From Pectobacterium sp. CFBP8739 (GTDB lineage: Bacteria; Pseudomonadota; Gammaproteobacteria; Enterobacterales; Enterobacteriaceae): 64,000 bases of DNA. The position numbers and the translations under genes were made by a program. The notes below the pieces were generated by a model. That model was not told the origin of the DNA, did no database searches, and saw only the letters and a list, made by a program, of their open reading frames with translations. The stretch is from the NCBI RefSeq assembly GCF_013449375.1, contig NZ_JACDRR010000021.1:132853-196852 (forward strand). Reading direction: 5' to 3'. This document shows positions 11,501-18,598 of the stretch, piece by piece (the stretch's first letter is position 1; each line of letters starts with the position of its first letter).

Positions 11501-13597
11501 CGTGGCAGAGGTGTCATAGACCGGAAGCGGTGCGATCGTCGCCGTCAGCAGAGGCGCGGTATTGGCGGTGATCAACACATCCAGCCCCACGCGCTGGCTG
11601 TCTGCTTTTCCATCATTGGCATGTAGCGTCAGCCTCACCACGGTGCCGTCAGCAACCGTTCCGGTATTCTGATAGGTGATTTGACGCAGGGCAGCATTGG
11701 CATCGCTCCGGCTTACGCCGGGCAGGAAAGCAATCGTCAACACGCCACCAGTCTGGCTGAAGGTAGCAATGGCGCGATCGCCCTGAAGAATCTGTCCATT
11801 ATCCAGCCGCAGGTTATTCCCTTCACGGAAACTGAATACGTCATCGCTTGATGGGCCGCCATCGCGGGACAGCACCAGTTGCGCCGTGCCGTAATCACCG
11901 TTGCCATCGGCCAGTCTGTCAAAATTGGCGTCAGAGAAGGTCAGTCCGGATGCGATCGTTGTTTCCGTTCCACGAATTTGCGTCTGAATTGACGTATAAC
12001 GGTTTAGGCCGTTACCGGAAGCCACGATGGAATTGCCGTCTGCGGACAGAGCAATATCACTGCCGTTCGTGCTGCCGCTCACGCTTCCCGACAACGTCAG
12101 GTTGCCATTGGCCGCGATGGCATAGGTGTTGATCGTGCCATCGGTTGCTGCTGCATAAAGCAGCGCTTTATCGGCATCCAGAGCCAGACTGCCTATGCTG
12201 CCGCTGGATATCGTGTTAATGAGCGACGGCTTGCCATTACCGTCAAGCTTATAGATGGATATCGTGTTTGCCGTTGGATCGCCCAGATACACGAATTGTC
12301 CATCTTTCGACGCGGCAACGGCATACTCAATGAGCGTAGACCCCGTGTGGCTGAGCTGAACGCTGTCGAGGAGCGTTAATACGCCGGTATCGCTGCGCTG
12401 ATAGACTTTCAGCTCGTGTGAATCAAACAATGTTGCGCCTGCGTGGGCGATGTAAACATAGTCGCCAGATGTGGCAATAATACCGTTACGGTGTGATGAC
12501 AAGGTTTGTATTCGTGTCAGCGCCCCTTCATCGCTGCGGCTATAGACGTATACGATCCGGCTAAAGTCGTTGCTGGCATCAACGTAGAGCTGAGTACCGT
12601 CGTCAGCCATCGCCAGGCCGCCAACTGAACCAGAACCAACCGAGAGCGTTGCCGTGTGCGTCAATACCCCATCGCTACCGACGCTGAATTGCATCAGGTT
12701 GCCATTGCCAGAAATGGTATAGACCGACTTGCCATCACCGCTGACCACCAGATGATTGACGGTTCCCAAATTCTCAACCACTACGCTCTGCTGTGGTGTA
12801 AGACGCCCCAAGGTATCGACCGAGAAGACGGAAAGGGTGTTAGCCGTCCCTGCCGCATAAACATAGTTACCATCTGCGGAGTAAGCGATCCCTGTTGAAC
12901 CCGCCAGAGACCCAGCAGTAAAGGACTCAGCCTCCTGTAACGTTCCCCCGAACAGTTCCGGTGCCACGTTGACAGAACTGTCGATAGTGACGGTCGCATG
13001 AATATTCAGCTCGACCGTATCGGTATCATCGCCGCCTTCATCACTCAGGCTTTTCAGCGTCACCACGACATCACCGCCGGCCACGGTGTTATCCAGCGGC
13101 TGGTAGGCGATACTGTCGATCAACGCCCTGGTATCCGCGAGATTATTGGTAAAACCGTCGATATTAACGGTCACCGTCGTGGTGTCGCCGCTCACGGCCA
13201 CAAGGTAAGAGAAGCCATCACTGTCAGCTCGTGTCGTTCCACTTCCCGATTCCAGCGCGATGCTTTTACCGTCAATGACTAATGCCTGATTCGCGCCCGT
13301 ACGGTTAACGGTAATCACCAGATCTTTCAGTGTCTGTCCGTCTTTATCTGCCGATACGCGAACGTCGCTGAACAGATCGACCGGTTGGAAACTGTCGCTG
13401 CTGTCGGTGATGGTGACCGTCGCCTTAACCGGCGTGGCATCAACACCCGGTGCGGTGTCCGTTGCTGCGACGGCTACCGCCACATCTGCCAACGTCGCGA
13501 CAGCAGCAGCATCAAACATCATGCGTGGTTCCAATACCCACGCCTGACGCGGCGTGCGCGTTAAGCCTGAACCAGATTTTGAGCGGGAAAAAGTCAT
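5576..13597 (-). CDS. Giant LEPR-motif repeat surface protein (putative exported adhesin)
   Basis: 2673 residues. The N-terminus is basic and lacks a Sec signal, but carries VLEPRMMFDAA at residues 21-31. This motif defines the LEPR-XLL class, found at the start of very long repetitive Gram-negative proteins. The rest alternates modules: a beta-sandwich of about 150 residues (starting near 53, 695, 1366 and 2043), YVTN/lactonase-like beta-propellers with LSPDGKSL-type blade motifs (about 210-555, 850-1220 and 1520-1890), and a cadherin-like segment after each propeller. Two nearly identical 100-residue Ig-like domains (PVYNDNAG...SGTPT) occupy about 2185-2385, followed by a 290-residue tail. 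I see no cysteine and no RTX nonapeptides. The ATG is 57 bases after tadG, with AGGA ahead of it and no visible terminator between. Function as adhesin or matrix protein is inferred. Confidence 0.9.
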   Translation of the reverse strand: MTFSRSKSGSGLTRTPRQAWVLEPRMMFDAAAVATLADVAVAVAATDTAPGVDATPVKATVTITDSSDSFQPVDLFSDVRVSADKDGQTLKDLVITVNRTGANQALVIDGKSIALESGSGTTRADSDGFSYLVAVSGDTTTVTVNIDGFTNNLADTRALIDSIAYQPLDNTVAGGDVVVTLKSLSDEGGDDTDTVELNIHATVTIDSSVNVAPELFGGTLQEAESFTAGSLAGSTGIAYSADGNYVYAAGTANTLSVFSVDTLGRLTPQQSVVVENLGTVNHLVVSGDGKSVYTISGNGNLMQFSVGSDGVLTHTATLSVGSGSVGGLAMADDGTQLYVDASNDFSRIVYVYSRSDEGALTRIQTLSSHRNGIIATSGDYVYIAHAGATLFDSHELKVYQRSDTGVLTLLDSVQLSHTGSTLIEYAVAASKDGQFVYLGDPTANTISIYKLDGNGKPSLINTISSGSIGSLALDADKALLYAAATDGTINTYAIAANGNLTLSGSVSGSTNGSDIALSADGNSIVASGNGLNRYTSIQTQIRGTETTIASGLTFSDANFDRLADGNGDYGTAQLVLSRDGGPSSDDVFSFREGNNLRLDNGQILQGDRAIATFSQTGGVLTIAFLPGVSRSDANAALRQITYQNTGTVADGTVVRLTLHANDGKADSQRVGLDVLITANTAPLLTATIAPLPVYDTSATTVNVFTQSQLATGEAGQTILDVTLNIGGLAQAANEFLIVDGTRVDLTQAGSGETSSGYTYTYTLNDGTGTLTVHSSAGMNAGAVQALVNGIAYVNDTPQATAGTRTVTLASLRDNGGTSGESVDTGLPDITATLTLAINNAPTIQTDIAVDPNLYYSDGLLTGYDNYVSSMVLSDDGRTLLVIGSTTTNYGGDARVSLYQRDPETGKLTLLQRLVSGMDDGNADNGTEVSGLIGRAAVFSADGSTVYLSANSEVLIFSKNADTGMLSLTARVDGLAGNVLKLARSDDGKSLYALTAGTLYHYTIGDSGTLSNPATFTQVDGTTPIGMAVNASGTVYVLGNAGRITIYTTDANGGLNYAGQLARGSDDVTLTYTDSAGVPKAAGTLGTSNELNHANSSFTVTDEGYLYIVTSNVGNRLTVLHYDVAENMVSRVEALTFSNPWGVTASADGKTLYVGSNNGAVTVYAIGSDGKLTQTGTLAVGRPVTTLTLSEDGKSLYTGARFFNTGVMMSSAAAHASYSASISNTPFAQGIQFSDVDMDELDSYQGMTFTIARSGNASANDVFGLANGQGLSLKGSTLLLNNVKIADVTVAEGTITVSITSPISKTVVNQVLQQVTYRNSGTELPARVDLTVSVRDSGGKSADIPLALMLVAPSVEPNMSAESQQPVVDVGLDGLPAAVDLFDDVHIALGKDGAALSELTLTVNRTGADQALVIDGSTIPLTATDAAGVTTNGHQYQVSIENNTTTITLVLHDGDNAPSAVAALIDDIQYQALEDAVAEGEVVVTLTRLVDANDNAAQLDISTAVVVLDSRLIVHLGAETGSLDYAEIFEALDDDGNSRFTGIQGITVSGENIYVVRTHTDSIYHDETETSEDVTYNTLSVLQRGEDGKLYLSDSVEITGLTDATQVRASIDGSSLYVIGAESIAIINASDLNVIGTFGRDIGMVRDVLINDDQVYITTGESLLVFTRDGNTLTLSKTFTDDYSSGLQLDAANALALSPDGKSLFVATSGSDTLVSRFSIGDDGTLTFRQAVSGASPSDDGFYASALSVSPDGKTLYVVDNHKSIHLLTVADDGALSATSSLSLPDGVNTVKQVLISPDGKSVVITGDLGQSDNFATYGIILYARAADGSLTQLQAVDGFGDLANFNGTLLNEVRQVAFSADGKQLYITGAIDYGSPEGVVVLDLKPANVTFTENDNPVALLPGGTVSAPVNDQSSYQGASIVIERTGGTQTGDQFGVSSASGLSFNDGQIWQGDKAIAAVTTAANGALTITFLTGVAQAEAQQVLRAITYQSTSQDPTLAGNTATFRISFNDGEGHTAEFTAAVNVVGINDPAVVSTEPVGGSYSSGGEPVSLFKNTAIDTIEVGQKIHRMEIVISPATTGDVLHVDGGEIVIDKTVDYQMFVGDSKIEYRVSVANGVATVTLYVTRDGASTAQLIDGLAYSHGGSEGSGSRTIGLTVFEDADWRQNVEAAFKEKAVITFEGAEVPDNNAPVYNDNAGLNLGQLQAGTEYHYTLPENLFTDADSDTLAWRVSDLPDGLSFDSVTRIISGTPTVSGEFTVTITASDGKAEATHSVNVTVAQAPDVEPDNSAPVYNDNAGLDLGQLQAGTEYHYTLPENLFTDADSDSLAWRVSGLPDGLSFDAATRTISGTPTASGEFTVVLTASDGKAESTHSVKVTVAQAHVEPQPETPDNTVTAAPVILVQQGVSLPIEAAEREREQPLGAIVADLSRLEAQPLPTNIVTEPVRQRAADTTRPSDAPWVLDPVMSQLMPTLEQVNFSSRAEAAIRDSAAVRSADSNLFLSVRGQTTALESAFSSVQGALQPDASGALAFSLPQRMFSVREGNATLTLQLANGRPLPAWVQFDARSGVVRITDTSAVQVNQIQLALKAQAADGTSRIVPITLQTGQGAGAEMATDRGAMQLPVHSDALPAENRDAERLAPTGKTAFTEQLRQHQPEQDALLAALSELSSLRA
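6445..7044 (-). repeat. Tandem 300-bp repeat encoding two Ig-like domains
   Basis: Two consecutive units of exactly 300 bases (100 residues) inside the giant-protein gene. The shared stretches around 6661-6720 and 6961-7020 are nearly base-for-base identical. Differences are mostly single substitutions (for example SDLPDG versus SGLPDG, and NLGQLQ versus DLGQLQ). The encoded units begin NAPVYNDNAG or SAPVYNDNAG and end HSVNVTVAQA or HSVKVTVAQA. The near identity suggests recent duplication, and this is a likely site of copy-number change between strains. Confidence 0.9.
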
Positions 13598-13654
13598 CGT
13601 GTTATGTCCTGTAATAAAGGGGCAAATCGCGTCATTCCTGGCTACCTTCAGCGG

Positions 13655-15286
13655 TCATTCAACCAGCCGAACATAGCCGCCCTCGGTTTCTATCTGGCTA
13701 GCAATACGATCCAACCGTCTAATCAATTGATCCTCAACGCCCTCTGCGCCGAACCCTGCACCGTCGATAAAGCTCATCCGCTTTTCACCCTCGGTACAAA
13801 TCAGCAGGCCTGGCGTCGCTTCGGCGTCGAACAGGTTGCGGCCAAAATCCTCTGGGTCGCCGGGACGAATGCCGACAAAATAGAATTTGATGTTGCGCGC
13901 ACGAAAGCTGGAACACAGATCGCGGAAGCGCTGCGCAGCAAAGGTACGGGCGGGATCCGAACCGGTTTGACCACTGAATGCATTGCGGTTGAAGTTGTAG
14001 CTGTCGGTGTCAAACCAGTCACCGACGGTGTTGGCCATCATCACGATCACTTTTTGACCGTCACCGTTGCCGTCCAGATTGAAATCCAGCGGCAGCGTGG
14101 CATCACCCCAGCCGTCTGAACCGCGCATGTTGGGCGACAGCGCCGCCCCCGCCCATGACATCCCGATGGCGTAGTTCACGTTGAAGCGGGCAGAGAACTG
14201 ATCGATACGCTGATTCAGTTTGCTTTCTTCATTGGTCAGCGGCATCAGCGCCGCGTTCGGGCACCCTCTATCAGCGACGATAAAGCGGGTATCTACTGCA
14301 TTGGAGTTGTTATCCCACGGGTAGAGATCGGGATTGGGACCACGCCAGGAGATCGGCGGCGCACCAGGGCTGCCGTTTACCGGCAAATCGTGACGGTAGT
14401 ACACCCGGAATTGGCCAACGGGCGGCTCATCCCAGAAGAAATTTTCTTCCCGCCCCAACCCACGGTACATGCACAGTAAATTCGCTCGGCGATCGGGGAA
14501 ACGACGATCAGCGAGGCTGCTGACAACGCCGCTGGCAAACAGCGAACGCAGCTCTGGCGGGTTCAGCGCTCCCGGAGCAGACCAGCGCCGAATGCGGTTG
14601 GCGTCTTCCGCATCGTACACACTCACCGACTGGCTATACGGCACCAGCGATAGCCACAGGTTGTCACGCTTGCCGTCTGCGCTACTCAGCATGCGCTCGA
14701 CGAAACTGCGGCTAACGCTTTTCAGCGAACGGATATCCCCTTCGCTCATATCCCCCGTCACTGGCATGACAAAGGCAATTTCGGTCGGGCGGTTGACGAT
14801 CTCTGACGTCGAGTATACTTCCTGCTTCCTTGCTCCGAGGTTCAGCAGGCTAGGCTTGGTTTCGAAGGCGACGGTGACGGTATAGGTTTTACGCGTCTCG
14901 CTGTTGCGCCCTTCCGTGACGGCCACATCGCCTACCTCCAGTTTTTCACTCAGGGCCTTATTCATCCCCAGATTATTTTTGACGTAGTCATACGCCAACT
15001 TATTGGTCTCTTCCTGGCTGTACTCTTCACCATTAATGGTCGCCTGATGCCCGACGGCCAGCGCAGCGGCATCCGTCGCACGCTTGATCTGCGTGGCATC
15101 ACCGGTTGCCGTGGAGGTATCCACGATAAAAGCCGCCGTCACCAATAACGCCATCGCACCCAGCACATAAAACCCTGTACCCGCCCCTTTTTCCTGCTGA
15201 ATAAAGGCAGACAGGCGTTCACGCCAGAACAGAGTGATTCCGGTAGCGTCTTTTTTTACTCTTCTGTTCTGTAAGGTTTTTTTCAT
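13655..15286 (-). CDS. tadG: TadG-like Flp pilus assembly protein
   Basis: 543 residues. An N-terminal cytoplasmic stretch of about 37 residues is followed by a TadE/TadG-type membrane segment (GFYVLGAMALLVTAAFIVDTS) and the typical DATQIKRATDAAALAVGH sequence. The large periplasmic remainder has a von Willebrand-A-like appearance (AFVMPVTGDMSEGD near the start, KVIVMMANTVGDWF later), though the usual DxSxS metal motif is degenerate. It is the last tad gene in the operon and lies 57 bases before the giant surface protein gene. A gap of 196 bases separates it from tadF. The exact role of TadG in the pilus machine is not well defined. Confidence 0.88.
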   Translation of the reverse strand: MKKTLQNRRVKKDATGITLFWRERLSAFIQQEKGAGTGFYVLGAMALLVTAAFIVDTSTATGDATQIKRATDAAALAVGHQATINGEEYSQEETNKLAYDYVKNNLGMNKALSEKLEVGDVAVTEGRNSETRKTYTVTVAFETKPSLLNLGARKQEVYSTSEIVNRPTEIAFVMPVTGDMSEGDIRSLKSVSRSFVERMLSSADGKRDNLWLSLVPYSQSVSVYDAEDANRIRRWSAPGALNPPELRSLFASGVVSSLADRRFPDRRANLLCMYRGLGREENFFWDEPPVGQFRVYYRHDLPVNGSPGAPPISWRGPNPDLYPWDNNSNAVDTRFIVADRGCPNAALMPLTNEESKLNQRIDQFSARFNVNYAIGMSWAGAALSPNMRGSDGWGDATLPLDFNLDGNGDGQKVIVMMANTVGDWFDTDSYNFNRNAFSGQTGSDPARTFAAQRFRDLCSSFRARNIKFYFVGIRPGDPEDFGRNLFDAEATPGLLICTEGEKRMSFIDGAGFGAEGVEDQLIRRLDRIASQIETEGGYVRLVE

Positions 15287-15444
15287 CCTTTCCTATCCTG
15301 TATTCCTGGATTCAGCGCATACTCAACCCGCCCATAAAACGGGAAAATAAAACGACATGGCTCACACGTTATTTGTCTTAATCGTTTTGTTATTCCGGTA
15401 ACGAGAAACTCGCTGCCGTTTGCGGTCTATTTGCCGCTTCTATG

Positions 15445-15482
15445 TCTTCTATAAAACCCGTAGTCTTCTATAAAACCCGTAG
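15445..15482. repeat. Two tandem 19-bp repeats after tadF
   Basis: The unit TCTTCTATAAAACCCGTAG occurs twice head to tail, ending directly beside the tadF stop codon at 15483. The 196-base tadF-tadG gap (15287-15482) otherwise shows no gene and no convincing terminator. Confidence 0.85.
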
Positions 15483-16115
15483 CTATTGATCTTCTTCTTC
15501 CAGACCGGCCTCTTTTTTGAGTACCTCATCCAGCTCAACCACATTGATAGCCACCCGGTTAACTGACGATGCATGCAGCAGACCACCCAACGACAGGCCG
15601 CCCAGCAGGCTCACATCTTTCCCCTGACGGCAGATTTCGACCACCATCATGGAGGTGTTCTTGCTGCCCTCTTCGCGGTCTCTTTCCGGCAGTTCAGGGA
15701 GGTACTCTTCGCCCGGCAGGGTTTCACTTTCTGCACATAGCGCCTCTGCCGTACCTCTGCTCAACTGCCAGTACAGCTCGCCGGTCTGGCGCACGTTGCT
15801 GATTAACAGTTGGTAATTGCCTAACCCTTCCGCTGGCAACACCGTATTGAGCAGACCTTGCAGACCTTTCTCATCCAGCTTTTGCTGCATCGCCAGTATC
15901 GACGCAATGGCACCCGCGCGTTGTTCCATACGCGTACGCTCCAACCCGACGGTATAGATATCCGCACACAGCGACCCCATCGCCAACACAATCGGAAACG
16001 CTAACGCCGTTTCTACCGCGGTAGAAGCACGACAAGAAAACCAGAAGCGGCGGAGCCCATTCAGTAAACGGCTGGCTTTCCGTGAACGACTGGTTTTCAG
16101 TAAAAAATCAGTCAT
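15483..16115 (-). CDS. tadF: TadF-like minor pseudopilin
   Basis: About 210 residues from the ATG at 16115, which overlaps the end of tadE by 8 bases; an in-frame start upstream would add eight residues. The N-terminal region has the pseudopilin-like pattern CRASTAVETALAFPIVLAMGSL, with a glutamate at the head of the hydrophobic stretch as in TadE/TadF prepilins cut by TadV. The remainder is a soluble periplasmic domain ending in an acidic tail (EEEDQ). The family works as a minor pilin in Flp pilus assembly. Its position between tadE and tadG supports the name. Confidence 0.82.
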   Translation of the reverse strand: MTDFLLKTSRSRKASRLLNGLRRFWFSCRASTAVETALAFPIVLAMGSLCADIYTVGLERTRMEQRAGAIASILAMQQKLDEKGLQGLLNTVLPAEGLGNYQLLISNVRQTGELYWQLSRGTAEALCAESETLPGEEYLPELPERDREEGSKNTSMMVVEICRQGKDVSLLGGLSLGGLLHASSVNRVAINVVELDEVLKKEAGLEEEDQ

Positions 16116-16668
16116 TGCGCAGTTCCGTCCCAAATACATGTTTGTACTGGTAGCGGAAGGTGTCCCCCAGCGTTAACACCTCCGGTAGCGGCGTGATAAA
16201 CGCCTTTTTAATCTGCACCGTCACGGACCACACTGGCAGTGTCGTCGTTTCCTCGCCATTGGGATTGTCCTGACTGCTATTGCCGTTAGTCAGCCCGCCA
16301 AGCTGGCTCAGATTGTCGAAGTGCAACACGCTGACAGTTAAATCGTCTTCCTTGAGGTAGCCGTATCCCGCTTCAACCATGCGCGCCTTTAGGCGGGTTC
16401 CCATCTGCTCCGCACTGTCCGACGCGAGATTATCGAGCCTGAAAGCCTGCACGGCTTTATCCAACGCAGCGCTACCAGCGGCAATCACTAGCCCGATACG
16501 CGCCAGTTCAAACAGCATCATCACCCCGACCAGAACGACCGGCACCAGAAACGCCACTTCCGTCGCGATCACACCATGCGTGCTGCGCCAGTGACGTTCA
16601 TGGCACGGCACAATACTTTGCACTGTGTCCCTATCACGCCACGGGCCGAGATTACGAAGCCACGCCAT
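16108..16668 (-). CDS. tadE: TadE-like minor pseudopilin
   Basis: 186 residues. A 30-residue leader precedes HGVIATEVAFLVPVVLVGVMMLFELARIG, which matches the TadE prepilin pattern: Gly, a conserved Glu five residues on, then a long hydrophobic helix. Cleavage is expected at the glycine by the TadV peptidase. The start codon shares a base with the tadD stop region (position 16668) and the 3' end overlaps tadF, so translation is likely coupled. Role: minor pilin needed for Flp fibre assembly. Confidence 0.85.
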   Translation of the reverse strand: MAWLRNLGPWRDRDTVQSIVPCHERHWRSTHGVIATEVAFLVPVVLVGVMMLFELARIGLVIAAGSAALDKAVQAFRLDNLASDSAEQMGTRLKARMVEAGYGYLKEDDLTVSVLHFDNLSQLGGLTNGNSSQDNPNGEETTTLPVWSVTVQIKKAFITPLPEVLTLGDTFRYQYKHVFGTELRND

Positions 16669-17534
16669 TACTCAGGAGCGCTCAATTGCAGGCGTTGACG
16701 GCTGGATAACAGCAGCGCTTCACCACGGGATTTATCCTGCTGCATCTGCTGTAAACGCTGATGCAGCTCGTCGATCAAGCCATCAATACGCTGTGGCTGG
16801 GCAATGGTCGCCAGCGCCGAACGTGCGTCATCCTCTCTGCCGCCAGAAAGGTAGGCCAGCGCCAGATTCAGTCGGCCGGTTGCGTTACTTTCATCCACCG
16901 AGCGCAGCAGAGAAATCGCCTTGTCCGCATTGCCGCTTGCCAGCCATGAGAGCGCCAGATTGTTGAGTGCCGCGACATCTGCTGGGTTTACCTGCAACGC
17001 TTTTTCAAACAGTTGTCGCGCTTCGGCGTGTTTACCTGAGGCATCCATTACCACACCCATGCCATTGAGAGCGCCAGCGTCGTTCGGCTGTGCTTTCAGC
17101 GCACAGGCAAAGTCGGTTTGCGCCATCGCATTACGTCCCAATGCCAGCTGTGCACGACCCATTCCCAGACACACCGCAAGCGCCTCTTCCGGCGTCATTT
17201 TGTTAGTATCACCGCCCAGCGCCTGACGTGCGCGTCCGTACAGCTCCAGCGTTTGCTGCGGTGAACGCGCCAGCGCTGCAACACTGGCATACTCCAGCAT
17301 CTCAGCGCCTTTCAACGCATCACGGCTATCCAGACGCGCATACACTTCCGTCGCCGCTTCAACACGCCCTTGATCGCGTAGCAAACGCGCCAGACGCAGG
17401 CCTTCATCTTTACTGCCTTTAATCGCCATCGAGCTGCCGCATCCCACTAGCACGGTACTGACGATGAGCAATGCCAGCATGGGCGCGCCGCGCTTAAGTT
17501 TTGCTACCAGATCGATCATTTTCTCTAACTCCAT
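16668..17534 (-). CDS. tadD: TadD-like TPR lipoprotein
   Basis: 288 residues. The N-terminal hydrophobic segment MLALLIVSTVLVGCGSS ends in a lipobox (LVGC), so it should be a lipoprotein. It then carries four or more tetratricopeptide repeats, for example AGALNGMGVVMDASGKHAEA and AALNNLALSWLASGNADKA. TadD proteins of this type are thought to act as pilotins or scaffolds for the RcpA secretin. MIDLVAKL, five residues in, is an alternative start. The gene follows tadC by 90 bases. Confidence 0.88.
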   Translation of the reverse strand: MELEKMIDLVAKLKRGAPMLALLIVSTVLVGCGSSMAIKGSKDEGLRLARLLRDQGRVEAATEVYARLDSRDALKGAEMLEYASVAALARSPQQTLELYGRARQALGGDTNKMTPEEALAVCLGMGRAQLALGRNAMAQTDFACALKAQPNDAGALNGMGVVMDASGKHAEARQLFEKALQVNPADVAALNNLALSWLASGNADKAISLLRSVDESNATGRLNLALAYLSGGREDDARSALATIAQPQRIDGLIDELHQRLQQMQQDKSRGEALLLSSRQRLQLSAPE

Positions 17535-17624
17535 CGGTTGTCACCCTAGTGAATTCCGGTTCAGACCGGGAATCACGTTTTAAAATCAACATGTCGGAAA
17601 CAAAACTACATGTCTGAAACAAGA

Positions 17625-18584
17625 CTACTGGGCCAGCAGGCGGACCACGCGCACCAGTGCAGGCGACGCCATAATGGCGATAATCGGTGGCAGGATCAGC
17701 GCCATCAACGGCACGCTCAACTGCGCAGGGAGCTTACCCGCTTTCTCTTCCAGACTCAGAATCAGCGTCTTGCGGCTTTCATCCGCAATCGTGCGCAACG
17801 CCTGAGACAGCGGCGTACCGTAGCGCTCCGCTTGAATCAGCGTCGCCACCATACTTTCGATCTCGCTGACGCGGGTACGCTCTGCCAGATGTTTCATCGC
17901 CAGCGTACGATCCGATAGGATCTGTAATTCTGCGGCGGTGTAATGCAGTTCATCCGCCATTTCCGGTGAAGACAGTCCCAGTTCTTTCGATACCACCTGC
18001 AACACACGCCCGATAGGCAAACCCGCTTCGGCACAGACCACCATCAGATCCAGCGCATCTGGCACCGCGCGCGCCAGCTTTTCGCCCCGGCTTGCCGCAC
18101 GCCACTTCAGCCACCACTCCGGCACCATCGAGCCAACAAAGAAACCAATGAGCCCTGCCGCGACGCCCGTCAGCCCAGCACGGTCAGCAGGCGGCAACCA
18201 TCCCCACACCAGAGCGATAGCAAGCAGCGCCCCGGCGGCAAATTTTCCCATCACCAACCAACCCACCGCTTCGTTACGGCGGATCCCAGCCAGATCCAGC
18301 AAACGGCGCAGATTGCGACGATCGCGATCCGATCCCGACAGACGCTCGCCCTGTGTGGCCAGCGGCTGCAATAACGTTTCCAGCAGAGGAGATAATGTCG
18401 TTCCCTGACCTCTCAGGATGTTTTCCTGAGAATTTTCTTCTGAGAGAGGAACGGGCAGATGCCCGCGCATGCGAATCTCCAGCTGCTTGTATTGCTGTGT
18501 TTTATGCTGTGTCCGTGCCAGGTAAATCCCAGCCACCATCAGCACAAGCGCCAGCAGCAGTAAGGGATCGTCAAAAACAGTCAT
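17625..18584 (-). CDS. tadC: TadC inner-membrane platform protein
   Basis: 319 residues with a type II secretion F domain (GspF-like). It has an N-terminal membrane helix, two helices near residues 120-155 (GWLVMGKFAAGALLAIALVWG and the following one), the cytoplasmic F-domain helix bundle (VPDALDLMVVCAEAGLPIGRVL), and a C-terminal helix (VPLMALILPPIIAIMASPALV). TadB and TadC together form the inner-membrane platform on which the TadA ATPase acts. It lies 14 bases after tadB. Confidence 0.9.
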   Translation of the reverse strand: MTVFDDPLLLLALVLMVAGIYLARTQHKTQQYKQLEIRMRGHLPVPLSEENSQENILRGQGTTLSPLLETLLQPLATQGERLSGSDRDRRNLRRLLDLAGIRRNEAVGWLVMGKFAAGALLAIALVWGWLPPADRAGLTGVAAGLIGFFVGSMVPEWWLKWRAASRGEKLARAVPDALDLMVVCAEAGLPIGRVLQVVSKELGLSSPEMADELHYTAAELQILSDRTLAMKHLAERTRVSEIESMVATLIQAERYGTPLSQALRTIADESRKTLILSLEEKAGKLPAQLSVPLMALILPPIIAIMASPALVRVVRLLAQ

Positions 18585-18598
18585 GAATAGCTCTCCCT

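Noticed and set aside
5576-13597. RTX toxin or classical T1SS adhesin
   Set aside because: No GGxGxD nonapeptides and no C-terminal secretion signal are visible, and the exporter cassette has no ABC ATPase.
15287-15444. Possible small gene or attenuator between tadF and tadG
   Set aside because: Only a weak GCGG...CCGC hairpin and no open frame with a ribosome site.
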